Notes: a model not told the origin generated them from the letters alone. A stretch of 64,000 nucleotides of DNA from Schistocephalus solidus (GCA_017591395.1 WEDG01001270.1:1-64000), one strand, 5' to 3'; numbered from the stretch's first letter, positions 46,476 through 59,724 are shown. Program-made: numbers and translations.

Positions 46476-47038
46476 ACTACTATATTTTTTCTAAATCCGG
46501 ATTCATGAAAACCCATCGCATTGGCCATTAGCAAGTCTCGGGTTTGTAAGTATAGACTATTAGTGTTTCGAAGGTGATGCAAGGTGTGGAATTCGAAAAG
46601 AATGCAATTGCTGTCCCACAGGCGATTTTAAGGCGAGGAGGCAGCAAATATTGAGATGGAGAACGAAGAAGCTGAAAGGCCCCATCGAAGTCGATCACCG
46701 GAAGTCTTTGTGTGCATATAAAAGCTCGACCGTTGCGAAAGACCATCTCCGCCGGCTGCCCCAAGGGTTCAAGGCGATGGCAGTGGCTTGCGTGTGAATT
46801 AATATATTGTGAGACAGACTTACATAGCATGTACCACACTCCTTTTTCGCTCAGTCACCTAGATCTGCTGATAGGTGATGCGTTGTGTGTGGCACACGCA
46901 GACGGGCTACTTAACTGTTAGCCACTACTCCTGGTCCAGGAATCCGTTGGTTGACAGGCTTGAAGAAGGAAAGAATAGGGAGCTGGACAGCACTCAGTGC
47001 ATATTCCTCACCATGAACAATCTGAAGCGCTTTAATAT
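46476..47038. other. unassigned DNA
   Basis: A stretch at about 46790-46925 (GAGACAGACTTACATAGCAT) faintly resembles 53915-54065, suggesting another low-copy repeat. No gene. Confidence 0.3.
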
Positions 47039-47330
47039 GTTACGGTACGCTAAAAGCCGTGGCTTGGAAGTCTGCCAGCTGATAACAGAACTCGCTCTTC
47101 CTCCAATGAAGGAGAGTCAGGCGGCAAAGCCCAACCCCTGAATGTGGATTTTAGGACATTCGCACGCCTAGGTGTGGGTTCGCGCTGCGCCTGCCACCTG
47201 AACCCTCACCTGCCTCCAGTCTTCTTGGTTCTGTCTTGACACCGAGTGCAGGTGGGAGAGAGAAGAGAGTTTGTTAGATCCCACGAAAGTCCACTATCAC
47301 TGTCAACTAATTCGTGCGCCATTCACCAGC
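47039..47330. repeat. dispersed repeat family X, third copy
   Basis: Opens GTTACGGTACGCTAAAAGCC, as at 17845, and later has CCAGTCTTCTTGGTTCTGTC and GGGAGAGAGAAGAGAG, as at 18090-18155. Confidence 0.6.
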
Positions 47331-47499
47331 CCAACGCCTAACCCGCTCCGTGTCACACGGTGCTCAGCCTTGGAAAATTGTCAATCCGTCCTGTGCCGAT
47401 AAGTAAATACGTCCACGTGGTTGTCGAACATGCTTGCGGTGCGGAGTTACGGACCCTTTCCGCAGTCTAGCCATAGCGGATTTTCAATTGGCCAAAGTG

Positions 47500-48110
47500 A
47501 AAAGGTTTTACACTCTAAGACAAACGCTCACCGATCGCTAACGGAACTCAGCCGTCCCGCTCTACCTTTGGGCTCATGTGGCGCCTTTCACCTTGCGCCA
47601 ACGCCGCACACGAGGTCACATGAGGTCACTTTTTGAGCGGCCGGATCACACGCACATGGCCCCTAGGACAACCAAGCCAATTACAGGTTTTCGCAAGCTG
47701 CTATTGGCCGATCAACTGATCAAACGGCCAGTCATATTCTTACGTGATATTTTCCTCACTCGCTCCACAGCATGCTAGCGGGCAGACGCGCACGCAGACT
47801 TTGAGCTGGCCGCGCGTCGGGGCCTCTGACTACCACCGAGTTTCCATAGGTTACACAACTACTGGTCTTTCCCCTTCCACTATTTCGACCCCTACGCTCA
47901 CTCTCGAACCCCGCCAGCAGCGGCTAGAAGTAGTAAAAGCATATGAATAATGCGGACTAAGACAAGAGAGACTGGAAAGGCCATTTCTGACCCATTAGCC
48001 GTCAACAGCCAGCCATACCCAACCCCAGGTGGTGTTTCACCCGAGGCTGGAACCCGCGAACTCTTGCTCAGAAGTCCAACGCTCTGTCCGCGTTACTGAT
48101 GGTATTCGTG
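47500..48110 (-). mobile_element. SINE family 1, antisense copy split by an insertion of about 300 nt
   Basis: The distal end (ACGCTCACCGATCGCTAACG, about 47524) and proximal part (GACAAGAGAGACTGGAAAGG, 47961, with antisense B-box near 48040) are in the order of one antisense SINE. Between about 47590 and 47905 lies unrelated DNA of about 300 nt without recognisable motifs. Confidence 0.6.
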
Positions 48111-49053
48111 GTTGTTCAACCGGCCCTGATAAAAACTTCCTTTTTTACAGGGACAAATCTATTTAAGACTGTGACCCGCTGTTACAGTAAGTAAAAGCAA
48201 GACAGTTGACCTCAGAGACGATGCTGATACTTTTGGTCGTTTAAAACGATTGCCCTGGCTAGCGGCTTTTTAGTCGATTCAGTGAAGCTTAGTGCCTCGA
48301 ATCAGAAACAAAGGCCCTCGTACTGTCGACAGGACAATACATCGAGTAGGCACGGTTACCGTTAAAAAGTCAGATGACCTGCCCATGATAACAAAGCATC
48401 GTGTGCTTAAATGCCCAGGGGGTTGTTTTAAACAAAAAGACATGTAAAGTAACCTGACCTGGCAGCTAGAAGCAAACACTGTTATGTGAGTCTGAAGGTC
48501 CTCAGAAGTTCACCCAGAGCCTTGACCGAGCGTAGGCAGTGTTCGTTTGCTAGTTCGCTTTCGTCGACTGCCACCAGCTTTGATAGAATTTTGGCGGTTG
48601 TTCACCATGACTGTCGGAGAACACATGTTGAGTGAGAGAGAGAGAGAGAGATTTGTCAAAGTGTCTCCCAAATCAAAAGTCAAGGGGTCAGAGTTACCAG
48701 GGCAACCAGCGGCATCAGGTGTTCCACTGAGGCGAGTTTCGGCTCCGGTGCATGATGTGTCACTTCGCCTTAGATTTTTCCGGCTGCGGCCAAACGCTTA
48801 CAGCTTAAGTATGGATCGCAATCACGGTGTGGGCGAGAGTAAGACTGAGTATAACGCAATGCAAGCATTCAACAGATAAGAGGGTTCAAATGCTGTCACC
48901 ACGTCGAACCACACTTCACCCTTCGTTTCGTATGCTGTCCCCCAAGAGCCTCTCAACAAGATAGGCGCAGGGACGGTGACCAGAACGTGAAACAAGCTTG
49001 CGTTGCGTTTGCCACACTTCCACTTCACTCACGCTACTGGGCTCGCTGTCATG
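48111..49053. other. unassigned DNA with a (GA)n tract
   Basis: A GA microsatellite lies at 48634-48651. ORFs here carry no recognisable domain. Confidence 0.4.
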
Positions 49054-49165
49054 AATCAAGAAGACCGGAGGCAAGAATCAAGAAGAAGAAAAATCAAAGA
49101 AGAAGAAGAAGAATCAAGAAGAAGAAAAATCAAGAAGAAGAAGAAGAATCAAGAAGACCGGAAGC
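49054..49165. repeat. AAG-rich minisatellite with AATC interruptions
   Basis: Two near-copies of a 35-36 nt unit (AATCAAGAAGAAGAAAAATC plus GAAGAAG repeats), flanked on both sides by AATCAAGAAGACCGGA. Lys/Glu/Arg-rich ORFs over it are artefacts. Confidence 0.85.
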
Positions 49166-51529
49166 AGGAGAGTGCGCAGGTGACTGGCGATCGTAAGCTT
49201 GCGCCTAGGCAAGCTACAAACCCACCCTCTCCCGTATGTGTGGCATTTTGTATAGGTGAACATCCCCAATAACTTCTGCCGTGCCCTGATCTGGCCCCAG
49301 TGTTAGTTCAGTACATTTACCGCGTGCCGCGTTTTAGGGGATCCTTGGTTCCCCTTTATCTACAAGTTCACCTATGAGTGTCATTTCGGAATGTGCTCGT
49401 CAGTCATCGCAGGATCTGAATACTCCATTGCCGTCACCTGTGCTACTGAGGCTGGGTGAATGTCCTTGAAGTTTGTCTTAGAGATGCTGGTTGTTAAAAC
49501 GCTGTCGATGCTTTTGAGATTTTTCCGAAATCCACAATGATGACCAGAAGGTGTCGTCGTCTTAAATGCAGATTTAGGCGACTTAACAGTACTCGACAAA
49601 AATTATCTGTGCCGATTTGAGCAAGAAGATGCCCTGGTGATGTTACTTATTTGTTCGTTCTGCTTTTGTGCGTACGGACGCGCAATGTCTACGCCATAGA
49701 GATGCTGGTAGATTCGCGGTTGTCATTCCCCCACATCCAACCCGCAGACATGCCGCTAGAGCACGATGACCCCTTATGCTGGACGTTTCTTGTCCGGCTG
49801 CGCTGAGTCACGGCTGCACCATCGGTATGCACTACCGGCCGGCGTGATTTGTCACCCCTTCCACCTTGGGACCTGGTGATCCTGCAACTCATATCCCACC
49901 CACGGGTCAATCAATCGCATGCCCAAAACGCAGCCGATCATGTTCCCATGCTGACATGAACTTCAGATCCGAGCTAAAAAACGCTGCCCACGCGCCTCCG
50001 AGCGGTCGTCTTGTTCGGAACCACAATCAAACTACCAAATCACGACAACCTGCCTTGTGTGCCAAATAAATCAGCTCGCTGACTTCTGTCGTTAGAAAAG
50101 GCCAACTTATTCGGCGTGGTTAAAGAGTATTTGACATTCTGGACCGCCACACATTTATATAAGCTCATCCAAGAGTTGAGGACCAGAGTGGTTGCATGCT
50201 TCCGATGGGATTGAGTTGACACCAGCCATTTATTGCACCGCACTGAATCTCTTTTACGATCGGAGCCAACATTGGAACCAACTTCTGAAATTCTGCTCAC
50301 ACCTTCCTCGAGGACTGTTGAAGCCTGTTGCCGGCGCAGTTCCATCGGCTTAGAGTAACAGACTACCCTGATAGTCACCAGGGGGGCCTTCCTTCCACTG
50401 CGATCTTCGTGTCCCTGGGTTTCGTTCGTCTTGATAGTCAGCCAGTTATTTGGTTGCTGAATTCCACGTGAAGATGCTTTGAGTTGTATTTTAGTTTGTG
50501 TAGGCAATGCGAAGTTTACTCCGGATAGCTGTATTTATCAGTTGTTGTTGCTGTTGTTGTTGATGATGATGGTATTATTATTATTATTATTGTTCGTATT
50601 GAACCACCCATCGGTTCACACGTCGGAAGAATTCAGAGCTAGTAGCGTGGATGGTTTTCTGTTATATCTGTCAACTCTATTCCAAGTCTTCTTCCTCCAA
50701 ATGCACTTGAAAAAGAATGAACTTTGTTGCTGTGGTTGTCAGAGAGTTTCATTAGGCGAAGTTATTCGAAGGGGCATAATCCCGTGATATCCCAAATTCA
50801 CCAGTTTTCTTGGAATTTCTTTAGGTGGACAGCGGCTGCATTCTTAAACCCGTGGGCGATTCCTCCTTGTTGCCATATCTCCTGGAACAGTAAAGTAAAT
50901 TTTGTTAGGATTTTTGGGCCACAGTATCTGTGGTTTTGGATTGCACTTGACTCAGTTTTTCTATCAGATATATGTCGCGCTGCTCAGCTTCTCTTCTAAA
51001 GGAAGGATGGGCGACCGACAGCCACATGAACTTCTATCTCAGAAAGTCTGTTCATAGGCTGTTGGGCTAAACACTCCAGAATTTTATATAATTCTTGCCT
51101 TCAGTTTACCTTCTATCTCATTTTATTTCGGTATCGTTATCTTTAAGCCAGTCCTTGTGCCTTCAATGAATTCAACGGCAGTGACCTTGCATGCATTCCG
51201 TAAGGCCTACCAAGTACACTTAACGGACTAATTCTCGAGGAATTGAACTTGTTACAAACTGGTGTTAATTTGTTGGAACGCTTTCACCTACCAATACTGC
51301 CGTGTTCAGTTTCGTGTGCATCGATTGCTCCGGTGGCCATCGCTGTGGTTGGATTCGCATAATCCAATTCGAGGTAACAAGTCGATGAACGATGCATCAG
51401 TCATCATCTCCGCTTTCGTCACGTGCACGTCACGGCGAACCCCCGTGACGGGCGTACAGTCCAGTAAACGCCATATGTGGGATCGAGTGTGCATCTGTCA
51501 AGGGCCAATGGTCGACAAATGGTAACCCC
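49166..51529. other. unassigned DNA
   Basis: The longest open frame is 155 codons on the - strand (50040-50507), of mixed composition with no motif I recognise; chance or a decayed element is likely. A compound trinucleotide tract (GTT, GAT, ATT units) spans about 50541-50593. Confidence 0.35.
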
Positions 51530-51600
51530 GACGCGATTCAAACAGACAGCCTTCTGATCTGCAGTTATAAGGTTACGTGTTCGAATCACGTCAAGACCAG
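51530..51600 (+). repeat. tRNA-like remnant
   Basis: CCTTCTGATCTGCAGTTATA followed by GGTTACGTGTTCGAATCACG resembles the anticodon arm and T-arm of a tRNA (B-box GTTCGAATC at 51580-51588). No proper acceptor stem or A-box was found, so it is a relic or SINE head. Confidence 0.3.
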
Positions 51601-51714
51601 CACTTATCGAGGTACTATGGTCAACAACCTGTAAGCTCCTAAATCTGAAGACAAGGTAGACAGTTGGATGGACAAGCCTCTAATGAGCCCAAGAGTTTAC
51701 GTGTAGCAGCACTA

Positions 51715-51990
51715 CACGCAGTTGCAGCCGGTCTTTGTACCAGACAAGTGGGTGATGTCAGCGTCCGCCGCTGAGATTCTTGGCCCCAAGCGCATGTGGG
51801 CTATGGCGCGTACAACCAATCAGCGAATTAAGCAGCGCTGATCGGCTTCAAGATCTCCCGCGAGGCTAGTGCCAAGTCTCGCGCGGTCCCAGCAGTGAAA
51901 TGACAGGGAGGGGGAGGCGGGGCGAGTGGCTGTGACAGTCTGCTCCCAAGCGCGCCGCTTACGTCGCGGTTCTTGATAGAGGATGTCGGC
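51715..51990. repeat. dispersed GC-rich repeat family Y, copy 2
   Basis: Shares CGCGAGGCTAGTGCCAAG (about 51863-51880), ACCAATCAGCGAA and GCAGTTGCAGCC with the copies at 44222 and 59930. Confidence 0.6.
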
Positions 51991-54949
51991 TCACGTGATA
52001 TTCGGCGCAGACGTCGACTCACGCCGTCCGTCTGGGACCATGCGAGTTTTGGCACCAACCTCACGAGTGCTCTAAACCAATAAACGTGCGTCACTTCATT
52101 CATTGGCTGCAAGCGACAAATAACGCCCCGGCGTCAATACCGACAATACCGGACAGGCACACACAGAACAACTAGCCTGAAGAGACAGCTAGCGGCAGCT
52201 GCTTACAGAGTCCCTTGTAAGCTTTTTGTGTCAGTAAAAACTCGTCTGACCTGACTTATGATTTGGGAGACCTTCGTGTTGTCGAACTTATAACTCGACA
52301 TGGCGGCCATGGTGATAGCGGGCTTCCACGTTGTCTTCTTGCAATGGGAGGCCGAAATATGGTGTTGATGATAATTTGGTGGCAGTCCGTACAGGTTAGT
52401 AGCAGAAGGACTTTTAGTACCCACGCTGTGACGCCCAAGCAGGCATCCACAGATCGTATGGCCCGTAGCGGATTGCCGAGAGCAGGTATTTTGTCAGTCT
52501 TTTGGCACAGATGCGAAGGGCATAGGAGATTTTGGCACAAATTCTCTAGGCGTGCTACACATGATCTGGTCCCCAAATATCGGGGGTGTCTTAGAACACA
52601 CTTTCTTCAGAATGTGATAAAGATTAACTGTTAGCGTAGGAGATGAGTACTATCTCCGCAAGAGGAAATAGTGTCACCGGCTTCAGACGACGATCATTAT
52701 AGTGTGTGACATAACGCAATGCCCTTAAGGTATCCATTCTGAAGTTGAAGGTGATTACAGAAGCACAACGCTCTTTCTCGTGATGGCCGAATGTGTAATG
52801 TACATCAACCACGTTCAGCCACTTCTTAAAATGAATGGGTATCACTCACTGCGGGAATGGGCACATTGTAACAAGCGAGCTCTCGTGTGACCTGTGTGCT
52901 TCTCCACTGTGGTCGCTTGGACGCCGGATTATGCAAAGAAGAGAACGGATATTCCGGGTTGCCATGTCAACGTGGTGGGAGGGGGAAGGAGAGAGTGGGC
53001 ATGAGGTTGATGTTTTGCATAGTGTTTTGATTGTGTGCTTAGTGTCCATGAGGCGTCTTTGGCTGGCAAACTGTGTAAACGCATGTTGGCGGATATTTTC
53101 AGTGATGGACTTCGCAAATGACCCCAAAAGCATTTCGTATGATTGCAAAACACTTTTAGCATCCCAGCCTGTCCCGGTTAATGATTTCACAGAAACACAC
53201 AAGTTGAGACAGAGAAAGAGACACGCTTTATTTGGAAAGTAAAACTCCAAAACTTTCAGCAAAAGTGTTCTCAATTCACCGTGAATAACATTGAGCACAC
53301 AAACCACATAACACCGGAAGCTCACAAACGAATGGCCGAAGACTGCAAAATATCATGAAGAATCGTCCTAGAATAAACCTCAAAATGTAGATCAAGTTGA
53401 ACTTCCTTTAAAACCGCACCGGCATCGTGCGCTGATGACCTCATTAGAGTAGTTCAAATAAATCAAGAGGCTTAAAATTCTGTATATAATGGGCGAAATA
53501 GGCCAACTGACGTACATATAAGAAAATTTACATGCGAATGGAGAGCTGAAAAATGGCGGTTCAGTTTCAAGAGCCTGCCATTGAGTACGTACATAAACGT
53601 TACGAGGGAACCAAGCGATAATAATCTCCGCGTCAACACCTCTAATAATATATGTCATTTTATGGTCATGATAATCGCACTCGTTTTGCATCTCAGTTCA
53701 GAAGCACGATTTTTCGAAAATGATCATTTTGCCAATTTAAAGTTCGGGTTTTGCCGTAATACTTCTATTATCCGCTAGCAGACCTGAGCTCTGTATTATA
53801 TGCAATCGTTAGATACTTAACTAAATAGAGAAAGTGGTATTATTGTTTAACTGTTGAATGGGGTCGGTGCAATCTTATAGAGTATGAGAAAGGCCATGAA
53901 AATATACAGCTGCTTTCACGTGATTTACAGTGAGGCAGACTTGCGCAGCATCCACCAAACTCTGTCCTTTCTTACCGACCTTGTCCTGATGGCAAGACAA
54001 GACGATCAGATGTGGGCGGTCACCTAATAAGTTAAACAACCCGTCTAGGCATGCCACACACATAACCCAGTCCCCACAACTCATATCAGGTTTTCGCGAG
54101 GGCGCCTCAGAGCTCCCTTTCATAAGAGTATCCTAAAAGCTACATTCAGAAGGTACACTGTTAGTCTGAATCCCAGTTCTTCAACCACTCCAAGGCACTT
54201 CTAAAAGGACGAAGTTATATTGCCTATTGAAAGCCTTCCAAGCCACAAATCTTTACGCATAATGATAGATAAAAGCACAGCAATAATGTTCAAGCGGACA
54301 GTCCTAAACATATCTCTTATTTCCTGGTCGTAGATTATTACACTCGTCTGACGCCACATTCTGCTGGACTATTGCCATATTTTCTTAAATTTTAAACCTG
54401 AGTTTTTCCCATTTTAAATGCATCATCTGTTAATAGGTCTGAGATCCGGCAAATTCATAAAATGACGATGATTTGTTATCATTGAACGATATCAGCATAA
54501 TAACCGAAAATTCTAGAAAGGAACCAAATATTTAGAGTTTGTTCCATATGCGGAGTTTTAAGTGGACGATTATAGTTTACCCCCTTCCCCTCCGCCTATT
54601 CACCGATTCACATATATTTTTCGCAAAGCATATGCAAAATATACGCTACTTTTATAATTATTTGTCTTTGTGACTAAATACATTGTTTACGATAAAAAGA
54701 TTTCTCAATTTTCGAATATTAATATTAAATGAGCGTGCCTAAATCTAAGGATAACTTGATTAGTGGCCGCTTAAGTAAGAGTAACTATTGTAGGTTTGCT
54801 TTACACGTAGGTGTAAGCCATATACAGTCAGTGATTAATCTCCGGCTATTCTCGCGGAGCCGGTCATATGCCCTCGTCCGACTGCCAACTTGCTACAAAC
54901 GGTTCACCAATTATTCTATACATCATAGAATATCCTCTTAGATGAACAT
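51991..54949. other. unassigned DNA
   Basis: Overlapping open frames of 100-160 codons at 52256-52634 (both strands) and 52835-53325 (both strands) have no recognisable domain. Open frames on opposite strands of the same DNA argue against real coding. The rest is AT-rich. Confidence 0.35.
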
Positions 54950-55240
54950 TGCTGACAAAGACAAGGGAGACTGGTGGCCAGCCATACCGAACCCCAGGTG
55001 GTGCACAACTCGAGGCTCGAACTCGTAACCGGCCGATTATAAGTCCAACGCTCTGATCCACTGCGCCACGGGCTCGTTGTCTTGCTGGTTCAGATCGGGA
55101 ACCTTGACATTAGTTGATGAACGCCGCTTACCGATGGGTAAGGGAACTCCCTCGTCTCGTTCTGCCTTGGAGCCCCGCCAGCAACCACACTACGTCTAGT
55201 AGTAGAATAGGCCTATGGACATTGCCGACAAAGACCAGTC
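54950..55240 (-). mobile_element. tRNA-derived SINE family 1, nearly complete antisense copy
   Basis: Opens TGACAAAGACAAGGGAGACT, contains CCCCAGGTGGTGCACAACTC, the antisense B-box GAGGCTCGAACTCG (about 55011-55024), the antisense head GATCCACTGCGCCACGGGCT, then GTTGATGAACGC and the 3' region CTGCCTTGGAGCCCCGCCAG. A second GACAAAGACCAGTCTCCC lies at its far end. Confidence 0.82.
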
Positions 55241-55954
55241 TCCCTTGACTATATACACCGCCTTGTGAGGATAAACAACTAGGAATAATTAGGTGTTATC
55301 CTGTTGATCCTCCATTATGAAGTTGTTTTTGTGCAGGCAGTTCGCACGTAAACAGCCCGGACACTGAGCTCTATGGATTTTACCGTCCTTCAGAGGGTGT
55401 CATCTGGCCATGTTATGAGATTGGCTTTTGCTATGGTAATTCCCGACGCACTCGTTTCTACCCGTTCTTCTCTTCCTCACACCATCTAGGTCCTGTTATT
55501 TTTATTTCTCCTCCCATCCTATTCTACAACCGTCTAGACCAAGTTTTGGAATACGGCTTTTTTGATATTTGGCATCGACTTTCAAGTTAATAGAGTCCCC
55601 GCGTGCATTTTAATTCAGTTCCTCGGCAGATCGACGCGGATAAACAGTCGCAAAATTTTGATGTAGTTAAAATCTAGGTCATAAAACTCACGCCTTCCGT
55701 AATTTCATAGCCGGATAAAAAATTTTACACTCCAAAAAGACACTTTTCGCTAGACACCATGAGGGGTAGGTATACGAATGGAATTTCATCAGATCTTAAG
55801 GTTAAAATAAGCTGTGTCATCTAGTATCATGAGGCCTTACGTCGATACAGGCTTCACCCTTCAAATCGCTCTAAAAATCCAAAACGGACGACTGTCATGT
55901 GCATGCACGCGGTAAAGGCACGAGAAAAGGTACCACCAGCAACACATATGTTTT
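55241..55954. other. unassigned DNA
   Basis: Nothing recognised. Confidence 0.4.
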
Positions 55955-56115
55955 TATGCTAAATTCAAGGAAAATAGGGTTAGGTTTACATTTGGGAATA
56001 TTTTTAATTTAGGGTTAAGGTTAGCGTTAAGGTAAGTTGGGGGCAAAGTCAAGAGTTAAGGTTAGTACTAACAGTAAGGTTAGGGTAATATTAATAGGAA
56101 CCCTACGGTCTAGAT
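55955..56115. mobile_element. second copy of the TIR/telomere-like MITE
   Basis: Begins TATGCTAAATTCAAGGAAAA, matching the terminal repeat at 42848-42866 in inverse, then degenerate TTAGGG/GTTAAG units to about 56110. The opposite end was not found. Confidence 0.5.
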
Positions 56116-56654
56116 TTATCTTGGGGCTAGTGTAACGGTTTGGACACGGAGATATTTAACTTTTCCGGTGTTATACGCCGAGGCAAATTTTTAATTAGGC
56201 GGGGCGTTCATATCCACCTAAGTAATCCTTAACAGACATCTAGCACAAATTCGACACGACGTGTTCTGGTCACGAAAAGTTTCTTGTGTTGGACAACATC
56301 CACGAAGCATCCATTGTTCTTGCAAAGATGAACTAACAAATCATTTTATCCCTCAACAAGGAGCCTCGTAGGTACGAGCGCTCACTCGAACTCTAAGAAC
56401 ACCTCAGTCGGCGGCCAACAAATCCCAGGTTCCAAAAACCGAATCACAAAAAACGAACGGCGTATTTCACATAAGTAAGACAAAAATGGGTATTAGCACA
56501 GAAGGAGGATGACTGAAGAGATTTTGAAAAAAACATTTTATTTATTTGGTAATAAACGCCTTATAAAAACGTTCTAAAGATTTGAAATTTTAATCCGTCA
56601 TCGTGTGTTTAAATTTACTTTTCATCCGCTTTTGATTCAACAGAAATAAATATC

Positions 56655-57020
56655 GACAAAGAATAAGGAAACCGGGTTGACCATTTCTGTCATATTTTTC
56701 GTCGTTAGCCGGCCATACCCAACTCCATAACCTGGCATTTGAAACATGCTGCTTTGGTCATTGAGCTTTTTCAAGTTAAATGCTCTACCAATTGGCCACA
56801 GGCCCGTCGGGTGCGATCGAACATGTTTGCAATCGTTGAGGGAGCGTCAACCAATCAGGTTATGACACGTACTCGTCCCGATCACAACCGACAAGACAAC
56901 GGGCCCGGGCTCAGTGGTGAGCTTTCAATCTGTAAACGAGCAATGAGCAAAGAATCTGAGTTGGGTGTGACCGACTGAAAATGGTTAAAGAGCCTAGAAA
57001 TGTACATTTCAGTGGCTGTT
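56655..57020. mobile_element. diverged head-to-head pair of SINE family 1
   Basis: Antisense part about 56660-56805 (GGTTGACCATTTCTGTCAT, GGCCATACCCAACTCC) and sense part about 56895-57015 (GACAACGGGCCCGGGCTCAG, GAGTTGGGTGTGACCGACTG). Both are old, with poor boxes. Confidence 0.5.
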
Positions 57021-57989
57021 GTTGTAACTGTCTGCAATGGCTTTAAATATAGTGCCAGGACTCAAGGTGGTGCGCATGTAGTGTCACATGATCGGGAAAG
57101 ACCATTTCAACAGCAGAATTGTTCCTCCCCTGATTCATTTCCACCGGAGGGGAACCGTTCGCCCTCACCTTTAGTGCCCTTAAGTGTGACGTCCAAAAGC
57201 TCTTTCAGTAATTTGACTCGTTGTTGATCACGTGATGTTACGCTGACATTACTTTGGTAAAGGCCCCAATTTGGCTCCGGTTTGTGCCATTTGATTTCAA
57301 AGTGGGGCACACCTCAAGTTCACGTCAGTTGTTAAGACGCCTAGAGGCGCAGTTTAACCTACTAAATCTAAGCGACTTTATCCTTAATGTGCCTGACCTC
57401 AAGCTGAACGGACTGCATGCAGGAGCGAAGTCAAAAGAAACCTGCTTCCGTGTGACTAGCAAAGACATTAAGTCCGGCAAGATTGTGCCTCAGGCTGAGG
57501 ACTTAACTACACAGCTGTCTGACTCGGAAGAAGTCGGGAGGCTGACCGGATGGACATCTTACAGCAGAGCAGAAGAAAGGCAATTACGCAATGGCCAGCT
57601 CTGGCACGAAAACTGCAGTTCTAGGCATCCTGCACAACTTAAAAAAGATGGAATCTGAGGTGAGAGATGCTAACGCGGCTCCCCTGGCAGGATAGTGGAA
57701 TGCCCATATCCCACCCCCACCCCTAATACAGATGCGTTAAATTTCAGGAAGGCTACATATTACGGTGTCTTAATCCTAACACACACAAACCTGAACCAAA
57801 CCCTAGTTTTAAGCCTTACTCAAGTTTTGCCTTAGGGATGACGCAGGCATTAACACCAATCCTCAACTTTCTCTGGAGTTAAACGTAAAGCAAACCTTTT
57901 TAGGAGACGTTTTCATCACCTGTCCTGTCGGGGGGGACAAATAAACGATCCCTGCTGAATCTAGTTTAAGGAAAGATTGGTAGAAGGAG
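57021..57989. other. unassigned DNA with a 134-codon open frame
   Basis: The + frame 57254-57658 is open for 134 codons (MVKAPIWLRFVPFDFKVG at the start, HPAQLKKDGI at the end), of balanced composition, with LRRLEAQFNLLNLSDFILN as a possible amphipathic helix. No family recognised; could be a piece of an unidentified element. CCCTAA-like DNA at 57770-57880. Confidence 0.3.
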
Positions 57990-58249
57990 GCTCCTCGATC
58001 GGGTACGGGACTCACCCGTCCCGTTCTGCCTTGGAGCTCATGCTCCAGTCACACTACGGCTAGTGCTATAGACATAACAACATTACTGACAAAGAGAAAG
58101 GAGACGGGAATAACAAATTTTCGGCTTGTTAGCGGTTAGCAGTCAGCTGTACCCGACCCGGGGCTCAAACCCGCGACCTGGTGATTCGAAGTCCAACGTT
58201 CTAGCTGCTGAGCCGAGTGAGTCTTGTAGCCGATTGGTGGGCACCAATC
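57990..58249 (-). mobile_element. SINE family 1, left member of a head-to-head pair
   Basis: CGTTCTGCCTTGGAGCTCAT, then GACAAAGAGAAAGGAGACGG, the antisense B-box GGGCTCAAACCCGCG (about 58162-58176) and the antisense head. Confidence 0.75.
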
Positions 58250-58445
58250 CCACAATGTTATTATTTCCGATCGAAACTGACGAGACAACGAGCCAGTGGT
58301 CCAGCAGTTAGAGCGTTGGAATTACAGGTCGCGAGTTCGAGGTTCTGATAGCGCACCACCCGGGGTTGGGTATGACTGGCTTATGACGGCTAACAAGCCA
58401 GAAATGGTCATTCTAATTTCTCTGTCCTTGTCGGTAATGTTCTTC
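58250..58445 (+). mobile_element. SINE family 1, right member of a head-to-head pair
   Basis: GACAACGAGCCAGTGGTCCA, B-box region GCGAGTTCGAGGTTC (58331-58345), GGTTGGGTATGACTGGCTTA and TCTCTGTCCTTGTCGG. Confidence 0.75.
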
Positions 58446-59724
58446 TGAGTTAAGAAAAATCAGTAAGGAGAAGGTTCGAAGCGGATGGACCACTGACTTT
58501 CGGAAGATCCCATTTGTTAAAAGGACGAAAAGGGCACATTGATAAAGAGCTGATCAATGCAACCCTAGAAACAAACTCTATCGAGATGATATTGAGTCGA
58601 TATCCCTTCTTCGAGATCTGTGTATCAACTACATATATCAAATTTTTCCGCTAAATCAATTTATAATATGTATCGAGATATTCCACAAACGACGAAAGCA
58701 GGACGCGAGATATTACATTCGAATCCTTTCCGTTACGCACTACATGTATTTGATTTTCACCCTTCCAGTAAGTTTTTTATTCCTCCCCTTTACTCCTCAT
58801 GGAGTACTATACGTTTAAGCTCAACGCTTATTTTATGAGTAGGCTGCTTATTGAGTTACTTTAAAGACCTTAAATATGGAAAAGTTGAAGTGAAAAAAAA
58901 ATGGAATGGACATGACGCTGTCCATCCGTGAGAGTTGTGCTGATGGAGGAAAGTTACTAGAAGATGGTCAGGGATTGTTGTCTAGATGCCAACAGTAACA
59001 AAAAAATCAAAATCGACTTACCACTCGATTTCCCTGTTGTTTTTTTATGGAGGGACTGCCGCTTGGTAAAGGCAGACCCCAGGTCGAATAACATCGCGCT
59101 ACCTTTGTCATTCCAGATACCAGTGATACAGTTGATGACACAAGTACGCATTATGACTTCATATAGTAATGAGCCGGAGAGACTGTCCTTCAATTTCCGG
59201 CCTCTGCATGCCAACTGCGTCAGTGACTAACGCGAAAAACATTCGCTTCACGAAGTCATCTATTGTATGTCCGCCGAGACAGGTTAGGAATGAGGCACAA
59301 TGGAAGAGTAGCCTACCAGTTGACTGCGGAAGTCGCTGTCTGATATTTTGGAATTAAACTGGCAGATGGGACACCGGATTCCTTCGCAGCTGTGCAGCTG
59401 CCATCCTAACTCACATCATAACCTGCCGATTTCTACACTGCCCCAAGGACGCTCTTGGATCTACCGGCAGTTGGGGGATGACCGGTCTAAAAATACCCAA
59501 AAGGGTTTGTCCGAGAGCATGCGGTATATCGTCGAAGTAGGATAACCGATAACTTGGAGACAGCCAAATCAGAAGGCAGAGAATACAGTTGAATGGACAA
59601 GCATTTACCGAGTCAGATATTTTAAACGCGCAAATGAGTGCGAAGGTTCTACTCCCAGGTGTTTGCATGCGCAAAGGAGAAATCGAATCGAGCACCGGAA
59701 CAATTCGTTTATTATTCTGGACCT
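58446..59724. other. unassigned DNA
   Basis: Short ORFs without motifs; no repeat with a second copy could be defined apart from a weak AACAGTAACAAAAAAATC match to the next repeat. Confidence 0.35.

Noticed and set aside
52835..53325. Gene candidates of 135 and 159 codons on opposite strands
   Set aside because: Both strands are open over the same DNA, neither shows a known motif, and neither has supporting splice or conservation evidence.
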